From: Burkholderia ubonensis
GTDB taxonomy: Bacteria > Pseudomonadota > Gammaproteobacteria > Burkholderiales > Burkholderiaceae
Direction of reading: 5' to 3'
NCBI RefSeq assembly: GCF_902833085.1
Contig: NZ_CADFEB010000012.1
Coordinates: forward strand, 186,001 to 250,000
DNA length: 64,000 nt
Below are positions 1 to 7,569 of the stretch, piece after piece. The stretch's first letter is position 1; each line of letters opens with the position of its first letter. The notes under the pieces were generated by a model. It was not told the DNA's origin, made no database searches, and saw only the letters and a list, made by a program, of their open reading frames with translations. Position numbers and translations under genes: made by a program.

Positions 1-414
1 CGATGTTGTACGCGGAGATGCCCATGTGCGGCACCGCCTCGAGCGGCTTGCCGGCGCCGTCGACGAGGCGGTCGTCGACGGTCATCATCTTCAGCCCGTG
101 CGACTTCGCCTTCGCGACGATGCCCGGCCCGAGCTTCACGTCGGGCGTGCAGATGATGAAGCCCTGCGCCTTCTGCGCGGCGAGGTTGTCGATCGCGCTC
201 ATCACCTTCTCGCCGGACGGCGCGCCGATCTTCACGAGCGTGAAGCCCTTGTCCTTCGCGGCGAGCTCCGCGAACTTCCACTCGTCCTGGAACCACGGCT
301 CCTCCGGCTGCTTCACGAGGAAGCCGATCTTGACCGGGTCGGCCGCGTGCGCGAGCGGGCTGCCCATCAGCACCGCGGCGGCGGCGGCGAGCGTGACGAA
401 CGATCTGCGTTTCA
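1..414 (-). CDS. araF: L-arabinose-type ABC transporter periplasmic binding protein (3' part outside window)
   Basis: The visible 138 residues start with a Sec signal peptide (MKRR, an Ala-rich core, then AHA-ADP near residue 25) and continue into a periplasmic-binding type I fold. Segments such as KIGFLVKQPEEPWFQ, EWKFAELAAKDKGF and GFIICTPDVKLGP closely resemble E. coli AraF as I remember it, so an arabinose-family sugar receptor is the best call. The protein would pass sugar to an inner-membrane permease/ATPase, presumably encoded further left. It lies 122 bp downstream of the SDR gene on the same strand, with an AAGGAGA/GGAG ribosome-binding region before the ATG. The family also binds galactose and fucose, and the neighbouring genes degrade a galactonate-type acid, so the physiological ligand could be either sugar. 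The gene is truncated only by the window edge. Confidence 0.88.
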
Positions 415-470
415 TCTCCAGCGTCTCCTTGTCTTCAGCGATCGGAATACGGCCGCCTATTAGTGTCGAC

Positions 471-499
471 GCAGCGTGCGCGCGGCCATCGCACGCTGC
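471..499 (-). other. Hairpin between the SDR gene and araF
   Basis: A 9-bp perfect inverted repeat (GCAGCGTGC / GCACGCTGC, 11-nt loop) lies in the 122-bp gap between the dehydrogenase stop and the araF start. No T-run follows on the minus strand, so it does not look like a full intrinsic terminator. It may set mRNA stability or relative expression of the binding protein within the operon. Confidence 0.35.
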
Positions 500-536
500 G
501 GTCTTTCGATTCGGTCCTGCAGGTTCTTTGAGTCCT

Positions 537-1319
537 TCAGTCGTGGTACAGCGCCGCGCGCCCGCCATCGACGGTGATGCAGGTCGCGTTGATGAACGGC
601 GCTTCGTCCGACGCGAGGAACACGGCCGTCATCGCGACTTCCTCCGGCCGGCCGATCCGCTTCATCGGCTGCAGCGCGAGCGTGTCGGCCCGCGCGACGG
701 CCGGGTCCGGCTGCGCGTCCCACCAGTCGCGCGTGAGCTGCGTCTCGACGTAGCCCGGCGCGATTGCGTTCACGCGCACGTTGCGCGCCGCGTATTCGAT
801 GCCGAGTGCGCGCGTCAGGCCCAGCACGCCGTGCTTCGCGACCGGGTACGGAAAGCAGCCCGGAATGATCCGGAACGCATGCGTCGACGCGATGTTCACG
901 ATGCTGCCGCGCCCGCGCTCCACCATGCCGGGCAACGCCGCGCGGCAGCCGTGCCACACGCCGTCGAGATCGACCGCGAAGCAGCGGCGCCAGTCGTCGT
1001 CGGTCATCGTCAGCGGATCGCAGAACACGTTGATGCCCGCGTTGTTGACGAGCGCGTCGAGCGGCCCGAGCGACGCTTCGGCCTGCGCGAGCGCGTCGCT
1101 CACCGAGTCCTGGCGCGTGACGTCCGCGTAGAGCGGCAGCACGCGCGCACCGTCGATCTCCCGCGCGATCGCGTCCGCGGTCGTGCAAGCCTGCGGCAGA
1201 TCGACGTCGACGAGCGCGACCGCCGCGCCTTCGCGTGCGAACGCGTGCGCGATCGCCGCGCCGATGCCGCGCCCTGCGCCCGTCACCATCGCGACCTTGC
1301 CCGCGAGGCGGCCCATCAT
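537..1319 (-). CDS. SDR-family dehydrogenase, probable sugar (galactose/arabinose) 1-dehydrogenase
   Basis: A 260-residue classical short-chain dehydrogenase. Visible are the cofactor motif TGAGRGIG (residues 13-20), NNAG (92-95), the catalytic Ser near 145 (NIASTHAF) and YPVAK (Tyr158/Lys162). The start is the first of two adjacent ATGs; it overlaps the dgoA stop (ATGATG with an internal TGA), which indicates translational coupling. The next genes encode a KDPGal aldolase, a KDGal kinase and an AraF-like receptor, so the likely role is oxidation of the aldose at C1 to the lactone, the first step of an oxidative De Ley-Doudoroff-type route. Related Burkholderiales enzymes are reported to accept both D-galactose and L-arabinose. 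The exact substrate is inferred from context; the SDR assignment itself is firm. Confidence 0.85.
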   Translation of the reverse strand: MMGRLAGKVAMVTGAGRGIGAAIAHAFAREGAAVALVDVDLPQACTTADAIAREIDGARVLPLYADVTRQDSVSDALAQAEASLGPLDALVNNAGINVFCDPLTMTDDDWRRCFAVDLDGVWHGCRAALPGMVERGRGSIVNIASTHAFRIIPGCFPYPVAKHGVLGLTRALGIEYAARNVRVNAIAPGYVETQLTRDWWDAQPDPAVARADTLALQPMKRIGRPEEVAMTAVFLASDEAPFINATCITVDGGRAALYHD

Positions 1320-1993
1320 GCGGCTCCGCCGCGCGCCGCGCGCAGCCCGGCCTGGAACGCGCGCGCGTGGGCCGCGGTCGCGTCGGCGGACTGGCCGGGC
1401 CGGTACAGCGCGGAGCCGAGCCCGAAGCCGTTCGCGCCGGCGGCGAGGAACGGCTGCATGTTGTCGGGCGTGACGCCGCCGACCGGCACCAGCGGCACCG
1501 TGTGATCGATCACTGCGCGCCACGCCTTCACGACCGTCAGGCCAAGCTGCTCGGCCGGGAACATCTTCAGCACGTCCGCGCCGTTCGCGAGCGCGGCGAA
1601 CGCCTCGGTCGGCGTCGCGACGCCGGGCGCGCTCGCGAGGCCCAGCTCGCGCGCGCGGCGGATCACCGCGCCGTCGCTGTGCGGCATCACGATCAGCGCG
1701 CCGCCCGCGTCCCGCACGCGGTCGACATACTCGGCCCGCAGCACGGTGCCCGCGCCGACGATCGCGTCGTCGGGCAGTGCGCGGCGCAGCGCCGTGATGC
1801 TGTCGAACGGCTCGGGCGAGTTGAGCGGCACTTCGACGATCCGGAAGCCCGCTTCATAGAGCGCGCGGCCGTGCGCCGCCGCGTCGTCGGGCGCGATGCC
1901 GCGCAGGATCGCGATCAGCGGGCACGCGGCGAACGCCTGCATCAGCGCGGGATGCGGCGCATACGGCGCGGGCAGCGTGAGTTCGGACGACAT
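1316..1993 (-). CDS. dgoA: 2-dehydro-3-deoxy-6-phosphogalactonate aldolase
   Basis: A 225-residue class I KDPG/KDPGal aldolase. It cleaves KDPGal to pyruvate and glyceraldehyde-3-phosphate. Family marks are the active-site Glu in VEVPLNSPEP (about residue 54), the GAGTV phosphate-side loop (80-84), the Schiff-base lysine in DVLKMFPAEQ (Lys143) and VGGVTPDN. PLNSPEP favours the galactonate (DgoA) branch over Eda. The ATG at 1993 is preferred to an in-frame ATG at 2026 because a GGAGGA box precedes it at suitable spacing. The gene sits between the kinase that makes its substrate and the SDR gene it overlaps, in a co-directional operon. Confidence 0.93.
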   Translation of the reverse strand: MSSELTLPAPYAPHPALMQAFAACPLIAILRGIAPDDAAAHGRALYEAGFRIVEVPLNSPEPFDSITALRRALPDDAIVGAGTVLRAEYVDRVRDAGGALIVMPHSDGAVIRRARELGLASAPGVATPTEAFAALANGADVLKMFPAEQLGLTVVKAWRAVIDHTVPLVPVGGVTPDNMQPFLAAGANGFGLGSALYRPGQSADATAAHARAFQAGLRAARGGAA

Positions 1994-2022
1994 GGATGGC
2001 TTTCCTCCGCAATCGGTTCGTT

Positions 2023-3048
2023 TCATAGATCGGCGCAGACCGGCGCGCCGTCCGCGCGCACGAGCCCGGCGCGCGACGCGATCCGCCACAGCCCGCGCTC
2101 GGTCGCATTGGCGACGACCCGCGCATGCGGGCAACCGAACGCGTGCAGCGCGGCCGAGTAGCGCGCGCACAGCGCGTCGTCGCCGATCAGCAGCAGCGGC
2201 TGGTTCGCGAGCGCGACGCCTCGCTCCGCGAGCATCGCGTCGAGCGCATTCAGCTCGTGGCCGATCAGCAGGCCGGACAGGTAGTCGCCCTGCGCTTGCG
2301 GCGCGAGACGGCCGGTCAGGCCCAGCGTGCGCGTGCTGAAAATCGTCGCGAGCAGGCCGGCCCGCTGCGCGCCGCGCGCGACCGACACGCCGCGCAGGAA
2401 CGCCGCGCGATCGGGTTCATCGGGCGAGCGCATCGTGCGGCCGAGGATCGTGTGATCGCGCAGCGCGCCGAACAGCTCGCCCGTCATGAAGGTCTGGAAA
2501 CGCTCGACGAGCCCGCGCTTCACCCACGCCCATTTCGCATGCGTGCCCGGCAGCCCGATCAGTAGACCTGAATGATCCGCTCCAATTGAAGACGCTTCAT
2601 CGAGCGCGCCGACGATCTGCGTTTCTTCGCCGCGCATCACGTCGGGCAACTCGCCCGTCGCGATCACGCCCGGCACGATCGACACCGTCGCGCCGCGCGC
2701 GCTTTCGAGCGTGACGATGCCGGCGACCAGCGCGTCGACGCCGGCCGGCGCTTCGACGTAAGGCGTTTCGCGCCAGCCCTGCGCGCTGCCGACCATGCCG
2801 GCGGCGAGCACCGGCACGCCGGGCGCGCGGTCGAGCCAGTCGCCGCATGCGTCCTCGAACGCGGCGTCGAACGCGCGCGCGCCGCCGGCCGGCACGTGCA
2901 TCACGCCCGCCGCGCGGCTGCGTGTCGCGAGCAGCGCGCCGTGCGCGTCGTACAGGTACGCGCGCAGCGACGTCGTGCCCCAGTCGAGCGCGATCAGCGC
3001 CGGGGCGGTGGTGAAGGTGTCCGGAGCGATCCGGGTCTGGTTTGTCAT
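2023..3048 (-). CDS. dgoK: 2-dehydro-3-deoxygalactonokinase
   Basis: A 341-residue sugar kinase of the DgoK family. The N-terminal segment ALDWGTTSLRAYLYD is the phosphate-1/substrate loop of this group, followed by AAGMVGSAQGW and a later GLPGTHAKWAWV, both family hallmarks. It phosphorylates 2-keto-3-deoxygalactonate at O6 to give the aldolase substrate. Its ATG overlaps the stop of the IclR-type gene (ATGA), and dgoA begins 29 bp after its stop, so regulator, kinase and aldolase are probably co-transcribed. The length is normal for the family and the reading frame is intact. Confidence 0.93.
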   Translation of the reverse strand: MTNQTRIAPDTFTTAPALIALDWGTTSLRAYLYDAHGALLATRSRAAGVMHVPAGGARAFDAAFEDACGDWLDRAPGVPVLAAGMVGSAQGWRETPYVEAPAGVDALVAGIVTLESARGATVSIVPGVIATGELPDVMRGEETQIVGALDEASSIGADHSGLLIGLPGTHAKWAWVKRGLVERFQTFMTGELFGALRDHTILGRTMRSPDEPDRAAFLRGVSVARGAQRAGLLATIFSTRTLGLTGRLAPQAQGDYLSGLLIGHELNALDAMLAERGVALANQPLLLIGDDALCARYSAALHAFGCPHARVVANATERGLWRIASRAGLVRADGAPVCADL

Positions 3049-3977
3049 CGTTTGATCCTGCGGGTACCCTGCGGCGGGCTCCAGCCCAGTTCCGCGGAAA
3101 TGGCTCGCGCTTCGCGCTGCACGAGCGGAATCAGCTCGTCCATCCGGTCGTGCGGCATGTACGGAATCGTGCTCGCCACCGACACCGCCGCGACGATCGC
3201 GCCGGACGCGTCGCGGATCGGCGCGGCGACGCAGCGGATCGACGCTTCGTTTTCCTCGAGATCGAACGTGTAGCCGCCCGCCGCATAATGCGCCATGCGC
3301 TGCAGGAACGCGCTCGCGTCGGGGCGCCGGTCCGGCTTGAAGTTCACGCCGGCGAGCGCGCGCCGCGCGGCTTCGAACAGCGTGCGCCACGTGTCGGGCT
3401 CGAGGTCGAGCATCATCGCCTTGCCGATGCCGGTCGACGCGAGCGGCATCCGGTGGCCGACGCGCGAGCGCATCTCGAGCCCGCGCGTGCCGGGAATCTT
3501 GTCGATGTAGAGCACGTCGTCGCCGTCGCGCACGCCGAGGTGGATCGTGTCGAGCGTCGCTTCGGCGAGCGCCTCCAGGTGCGGCCGCGCGACCGCGGTC
3601 AGCGGCATCTGCTCGAGCGCGATCGTGCCGAGCTCGATCAGCTTCGGGCCGAGCAGGTAGCCGCCCTGCACCTGGCGCAGGTAGCGCGCCTGCACGAGGC
3701 TGCTGACGAGGCGGTGCGTGGTGCTGCGCGTCGTGCCGAGCGCCGCGCCGATCGCGCGCATGTCGCGCGCGCCGTTCGCGATCGCCTCGAGGATCGCGAG
3801 GCCGCGCAGCAGCGTCTGCGTGCCGGCCTGCTGCGCCGCGAGATCGAGCGGCGTGCTGGTCGCGCCGATGCTGTCGGTGAGGGGCGGCGCGCCGTCCGGT
3901 GCCGGACGGCGGACGTCGAGGGCAAAAGATGCGGGCATGTTGGTCATGAGCGGGCTGTCTTCAACGGAATCGGTCAT
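3045..3977 (-). CDS. IclR-family transcriptional regulator of the dgo operon
   Basis: A protein of up to 310 residues. After a variable N-terminus comes an IclR winged helix (about residues 50-110: LLRGLAILEAI, MRAIGAALGTTRSTTHRLVSSL) and then the IclR effector domain (DDVLYIDKIPG, RVGHRMPLASTGIGKAMM, and the Cys in ASIRCVAAPIRD). It overlaps dgoK by ATGA and is the first gene of the sugar operon, so it probably controls its own transcription in response to a pathway intermediate. The start is uncertain: ATGs at 3977, 3947 and 3938 are all possible, and none has a strong ribosome-binding site; the longest is given. A promoter and a dyad overlapping its -35 element lie upstream. Confidence 0.9.
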   Translation of the reverse strand: MTDSVEDSPLMTNMPASFALDVRRPAPDGAPPLTDSIGATSTPLDLAAQQAGTQTLLRGLAILEAIANGARDMRAIGAALGTTRSTTHRLVSSLVQARYLRQVQGGYLLGPKLIELGTIALEQMPLTAVARPHLEALAEATLDTIHLGVRDGDDVLYIDKIPGTRGLEMRSRVGHRMPLASTGIGKAMMLDLEPDTWRTLFEAARRALAGVNFKPDRRPDASAFLQRMAHYAAGGYTFDLEENEASIRCVAAPIRDASGAIVAAVSVASTIPYMPHDRMDELIPLVQREARAISAELGWSPPQGTRRIKR

Positions 3978-4130
3978 GCCGCGGCGCGCGCGCCGGACCG
4001 TGATCCGGCGCCGCGGCGAAGCGGCGGTCGATGCACCGAGTAAAGCGCCCGGCGTACGTCATGGAAAGTGTCTCCGTGTGCGTCGGGCACCGCGCGATGC
4101 GGAAGTCCGAAGCTTGTCGATGTGCTTCGG

Positions 4131-4170
4131 ATTGTAGGAGTGCGCGCATTCAGCTCCAATATTTGAATGC
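4131..4170 (-). promoter_or_regulatory. Promoter and candidate operator of the IclR-dgoK-dgoA-SDR-araF operon
   Basis: On the minus strand TTGGAG (4154-4159) and TACAAT (4131-4136) are separated by exactly 17 bp, a good sigma-70 promoter. A perfect 7-bp inverted repeat GCATTCA/TGAATGC (4146-4152 and 4164-4170, 11-nt spacer) straddles the -35 element. The predicted start near 4124 leaves a leader of about 147 nt. Binding by the IclR-type regulator is inferred from position and symmetry. Confidence 0.6.
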
Positions 4171-4215
4171 GTTGTCCAGATAATGAGATATTGCGGCGCG
4201 TGTGCACGATGCAAT

Positions 4216-4256
4216 ACGGGGGCGGAACCCGCATTCGCCGCAGGTTCCGCCCCCGT
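4216..4256 (-). terminator. Hairpin downstream of the EF-hand gene
   Basis: A 14-bp perfect stem (ACGGGGGCGGAACC and its complement) with a 13-nt loop begins 19 bp after the EF-hand gene's stop. The following T-run is weak (ATTGC), so efficiency as an intrinsic terminator is uncertain, but the stem is very strong. Confidence 0.55.
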
Positions 4257-4275
4257 TTGTCGTGCCGTGGCGCGC

Positions 4276-4674
4276 TTACTGTTGGTTCGCGTCGCGCGTC
4301 TGCATGTAGCGCTGCACGTCGCTGAACGACACGCGCCCGCTGCCGGTCGCGTCGATCTGCCGGAAGTGGTTCGCGACGTAGCCGAGTCCGGCCGCGCGCG
4401 CCTGCGCCTCGGTCACCGAGCCGGTGTTCTGCGTGTCGGCCGCGCGGAACTGCCGGGCGAGCTTGGCCACCACCTGCGCGTGCAGCGCGGCGCCGGTCGT
4501 CTGCGTGCCCGCGGTCGGCTTGCGCGCGGCGGGCGGCACGTACGGATCGCCGAGCTGCGCCTGGCGGGATCGCACCGGTGCGGCGGCGTCGCTCGCCTGC
4601 GCGAGCGCGGACAACGAGGTGGCGAGACTGCCGCAGGCGAGCGCTGCGGCGATGACGATAAATCGCTTCTTCAT
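4276..4674 (-). CDS. Secreted EF-hand domain protein
   Basis: 132 residues. The N-terminus MKKRFIVIAAALACGSLATSLSALAQA is a clear Sec signal peptide, so the mature protein is periplasmic or secreted. The C-terminal half carries two EF-hand-like loops: DTQNTGSVTEAQA (about residues 81-93) and DATGSGRVSFSDV (about 108-120). Asp/Asn/Ser/Gly occupy most ligand positions, but the position-12 ligands are imperfect, so calcium binding is plausible rather than certain. The ATG at 4674 has a GGAG box upstream. Small signal-peptide/EF-hand proteins of this kind are common and uncharacterised in Burkholderia. The gene lies 79 bp downstream of the S10 peptidase gene on the same strand and may be co-transcribed with it. 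Confidence 0.75.
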   Translation of the reverse strand: MKKRFIVIAAALACGSLATSLSALAQASDAAAPVRSRQAQLGDPYVPPAARKPTAGTQTTGAALHAQVVAKLARQFRAADTQNTGSVTEAQARAAGLGYVANHFRQIDATGSGRVSFSDVQRYMQTRDANQQ

Positions 4675-4753
4675 GTCAGGCTCCAGTCTGGAATGAGGTC
4701 GTCGACGGCCGGCGGCCCGCGCCGTGGCGCGCGCCGCCGGTCCGCGCATCGGA

Positions 4754-6370
4754 TCAATGCGCGATCGCGTTGTAGAAGGTCACGAGATCGGCCTTCTCCT
4801 GCGGACGCGACGTATCGTCGAGATAGACCATGTGTCCACCCTGATAGTCCTTGATCGTCAGGTTCGGCTGCGACCCGAGCCGCGCAAGATCGAGCTCCGT
4901 CTGGTAGAACGGCGTCGCGATGTCGTGATACCCGTTCAGCGACAGCACCTTCAGCGCCGGGTTCAGCGTCAGCGCCGCGGCGAGATCGGGGATCGTGTCG
5001 GGCATCGCGAGGCCGTCGTGGCTCCAGTCCCACGTCTGGATCGCATTGCTGCTTACAGAATAGGCCGATTGCGCCGTGTACTTCAGCTCGTTCGGCAGAT
5101 AGCGGCCGATCGTGTCGGTGAACGGCTTCGTGATGAACGTGCTCGACGGATCGCCTTCCGACGCGAGCGGGCTCGACACCGGCACGTTCACGCGCGCGTC
5201 GTAGCGGCCGATCAGCGTGCCCGGGATCAGCGACAGCTGGTAGCTGTTGTCGTAGTAGGTCGGGATCACGTTGAAGTCGGCGCGCCACATCGGCGCCTTC
5301 GCGCCGGTCGCATTCGCCATCGTCGTGACGAGGCTGCCCGGCGGCGCGGTATGGCTCGCGAGGTAGGCGTTCACCGCCGGCACGTAGGAGCCCGCCGTCA
5401 GCAGGCGCATCTGGTCCGCATACTGCGGCATGCTGGACGGGTTCGGATTGTCGAGCTGGTAGTACGCGCCGACCTGGCCATAGCTCGGCACGTAGCCCGC
5501 GCAGCTCACCGGGCTCGCGCCGTTGTTCGAGCTGCCGACGTTGTTGCTCGCCATGTCGCAGTTGCTGTTGTAGTCGAGAATCGACGACTGCAGCACGATG
5601 CCCGTGAGATTCACGCCGGCGGTCTCGAGCAGGTTCGCGAGCACGTCGGTGCGCGGCGTTCCGTACGATTCGCCGAACAGGTATTTCGGCGAGCCGTTGC
5701 GCTGGTTCACGGCCAGGTAGCGGGTCACGAAGTCGCGGAACGCGCCCGCGTCTTCGTCGACGCCCCAGAACGACTGGTTCGTGTTCGGCGCGATCGCCTC
5801 CGAGAAGCCGGTGCCGATCGCGTCGACGAACACGAGGTCGGACGTGTCGAGCAGGCTTTCCGCATTGTCGACGAACGGGAACGACGACGTGTTCGCGTTC
5901 GGGTCGCCGGTCTGGACGCGCCGCGGGCCGAACGAGCCGAGATGCAGCCACACCGACGCGGAACCCGGCCCGCCGTTATAGAAGAACGTGACCGGCCGCT
6001 GCGCCGCCGGCTGGTTGTCGGCCGTATACGCGACGTAGAAGAACGACGCCTCGGGCGCGCCCGTCTGCGGATTGCGCGCGGTCAGGTGGCCGGTCGTGGC
6101 GGTGTAGCGGATCGTCTTGCCGTTCAGCGTGATCTGGTGATGCGTGACGGCGGCGCGTTCGAGCGCGGCCGACGCAGTGATCGACGCGCCCGGGTCCGAC
6201 GAATAGCGGTTGGGATCGTTGTACGGCTTGTCCGCCGTTGAAGAGGCATCGGCTGAACTGTCGGCGCTTGCGGAGCTGGAGGCCGACGTCACGTCGTCTC
6301 CATTGCACGCCGCCAGGATCAGCGAAGAGAGAACTGCACCCAATAACAACTTCGCTTTGCTCGCTGGCAT
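4754..6370 (-). CDS. Lipoprotein serine carboxypeptidase, peptidase S10 family
   Basis: 538 residues with a lipobox (LAAC, Cys22) and a Ser/Asp-rich linker to about residue 60, so it is probably anchored in the outer or inner membrane facing the periplasm. The rest is an alpha/beta-hydrolase of family S10: YNGGPGSAS oxyanion segment (131-139), nucleophile in GESYG (Ser235), Asp near 483 (LNGYHDIATP) and His near 513 (GGHMVY). The family releases C-terminal residues from peptides, usually at acidic pH. The ATG at 6370 has an AAGGAAA ribosome-binding site. The region upstream is less GC-rich than the rest of the window. Substrate and physiological role cannot be read from the sequence. Confidence 0.88.
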   Translation of the reverse strand: MPASKAKLLLGAVLSSLILAACNGDDVTSASSSASADSSADASSTADKPYNDPNRYSSDPGASITASAALERAAVTHHQITLNGKTIRYTATTGHLTARNPQTGAPEASFFYVAYTADNQPAAQRPVTFFYNGGPGSASVWLHLGSFGPRRVQTGDPNANTSSFPFVDNAESLLDTSDLVFVDAIGTGFSEAIAPNTNQSFWGVDEDAGAFRDFVTRYLAVNQRNGSPKYLFGESYGTPRTDVLANLLETAGVNLTGIVLQSSILDYNSNCDMASNNVGSSNNGASPVSCAGYVPSYGQVGAYYQLDNPNPSSMPQYADQMRLLTAGSYVPAVNAYLASHTAPPGSLVTTMANATGAKAPMWRADFNVIPTYYDNSYQLSLIPGTLIGRYDARVNVPVSSPLASEGDPSSTFITKPFTDTIGRYLPNELKYTAQSAYSVSSNAIQTWDWSHDGLAMPDTIPDLAAALTLNPALKVLSLNGYHDIATPFYQTELDLARLGSQPNLTIKDYQGGHMVYLDDTSRPQEKADLVTFYNAIAH

Positions 6371-6812
6371 CGTTGTTTTCCTTCTCTCGAATATTGTTGT
6401 GTCGAGCGGTCGGATAGGCCGCCCCCTGCCTCGAAGGCACGGCCGATAGGCCGAGGCGCAGGCCAATATACGTGAGCCGGTCCGCTTTGAAAAATTTGGA
6501 AATATTCGAAGGATATTCGATGCAGTGCGGAGCTTTCAGAAATGATTCGAGTTCCGAAACGTTGCATTTCGCGTGGCTTTCAACAAGCTGCGCGTTCATT
6601 CGAATTTACTGACAACTGCCGGGTTTTCGTTGTGTCTGCAACCAAACAGGGCCCGAACACGGGCATTGGTCAGCAAACTGAAATAGAGGAATTCGTCTAG
6701 ATAATGCGTGCGCAATGCATGACGTCGCGCATGCATTGCAGCGCAAAAATGAGGCAGGAACCGCTGAACGGCCGATCGGGCAGATCGAGCCAAACGCGCG
6801 CGCGCGGCGCGC
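6371..6812. other. Intergenic region between mtgA and the S10 peptidase gene
   Basis: About 440 bp, clearly more AT-rich than its surroundings, between two genes on the minus strand. It contains the 10-bp dyad at 6712-6739 and presumably the peptidase promoter. I see no convincing coding sequence: the short open frames lack ribosome-binding sites and recognisable protein features. Confidence 0.5.
6712..6739. repeat. 10-bp perfect inverted repeat
   Basis: GCAATGCATG (6712-6721) and CATGCATTGC (6730-6739) are exact complements around an 8-nt spacer. There is no T-run on either side, so it is more likely an operator dyad or a transcript hairpin than a terminator. It lies about 340 bp upstream of the S10 peptidase start. 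Confidence 0.45.
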
Positions 6813-7553
6813 TCACTCCGACTGCGGCAGCGCGGCCGCGCCCATGCGCCGGGCGATGACGGCCGCGCGCTGCGCCTGGTAGGCGGTGCCGCGATGCGCG
6901 TCGAAATAGCGCGGCTTCGGCAGCATCACCGCGAGCCGCGCGGATTGCCACGCGCCGAGCCGGCTGGCCGGAATCCGGTAGTAATAGCGCGCGGCCGCCT
7001 CGGCGCCGTACACGCCCCGCCCCCATTCGACGGAATTCAGATAGATCTCGAAGATCCGCTCCTTGTCGAGCAGAGTCTCGAGCATCCACGTGATGATGAG
7101 CTCCTGCCCTTTGCGGATGTAGCTCTTCTCGCGCGACAGGAACAGGTTGCGCGCGAGCTGCTGCGTGATCGTCGAGCCGCCGGCGACGATCCGGCCCCGC
7201 GCCTTGTTCTTCTCCCACGCCTGCAGGATCGCGTCGGCGTCGTAGCCGTTGTTGGTCGCGAAGGTCGCGTCCTCCGACGCGATGAGCGCGCGCTTCAGGT
7301 TGCGCGAGATCTGGTCGTACGGCACCCATTGATGCTGGATCGACGCGGGAGGATTGTCGCGCGACAGCCACCACGCATCGGTGCGCATGAATGCGGTCGA
7401 GCCCGGGTTCACGACCGACCAGATCGCGATCTGCGCGAAATAGTAGAGCTGCGTCGCGAGCCACGCGCCCGCGAACACCGAGCCCGCGTAGACGAGCCAG
7501 CGCGCCGGGCCGACCGCCCGCTCGCGCCGCTGCGCACCGCTGACCGCGACCAC
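6813..7553 (-). CDS. mtgA: Monofunctional biosynthetic peptidoglycan transglycosylase
   Basis: 246 residues from a GTG start chosen for the GGAGG box 9 nt upstream; the only in-frame ATG is well inside aroE. One N-terminal membrane anchor (about 19-47, LVYAGSVFAGAWLATQLYY) is followed by a GT51 domain: catalytic Glu in IASEDATF (Glu94), GGSTITQQLARNLFL and KSYIRKGQELIITWMLE, with no transpeptidase domain. It polymerises lipid II into glycan strands in the periplasm. Only 16 bp separate it from aroE, in the series RNB exonuclease - aroE - mtgA. Confidence 0.93.
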   Translation of the reverse strand: MVAVSGAQRRERAVGPARWLVYAGSVFAGAWLATQLYYFAQIAIWSVVNPGSTAFMRTDAWWLSRDNPPASIQHQWVPYDQISRNLKRALIASEDATFATNNGYDADAILQAWEKNKARGRIVAGGSTITQQLARNLFLSREKSYIRKGQELIITWMLETLLDKERIFEIYLNSVEWGRGVYGAEAAARYYYRIPASRLGAWQSARLAVMLPKPRYFDAHRGTAYQAQRAAVIARRMGAAALPQSE

Positions 7554-7569
7554 CTGCCGCCGCCTCCGC

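Noticed and set aside
6596..6793. Short minus-strand open frame between mtgA and the S10 peptidase gene
   Set aside because: No ribosome-binding site, no recognisable features, and it overlaps the inverted repeat at 6712-6739.
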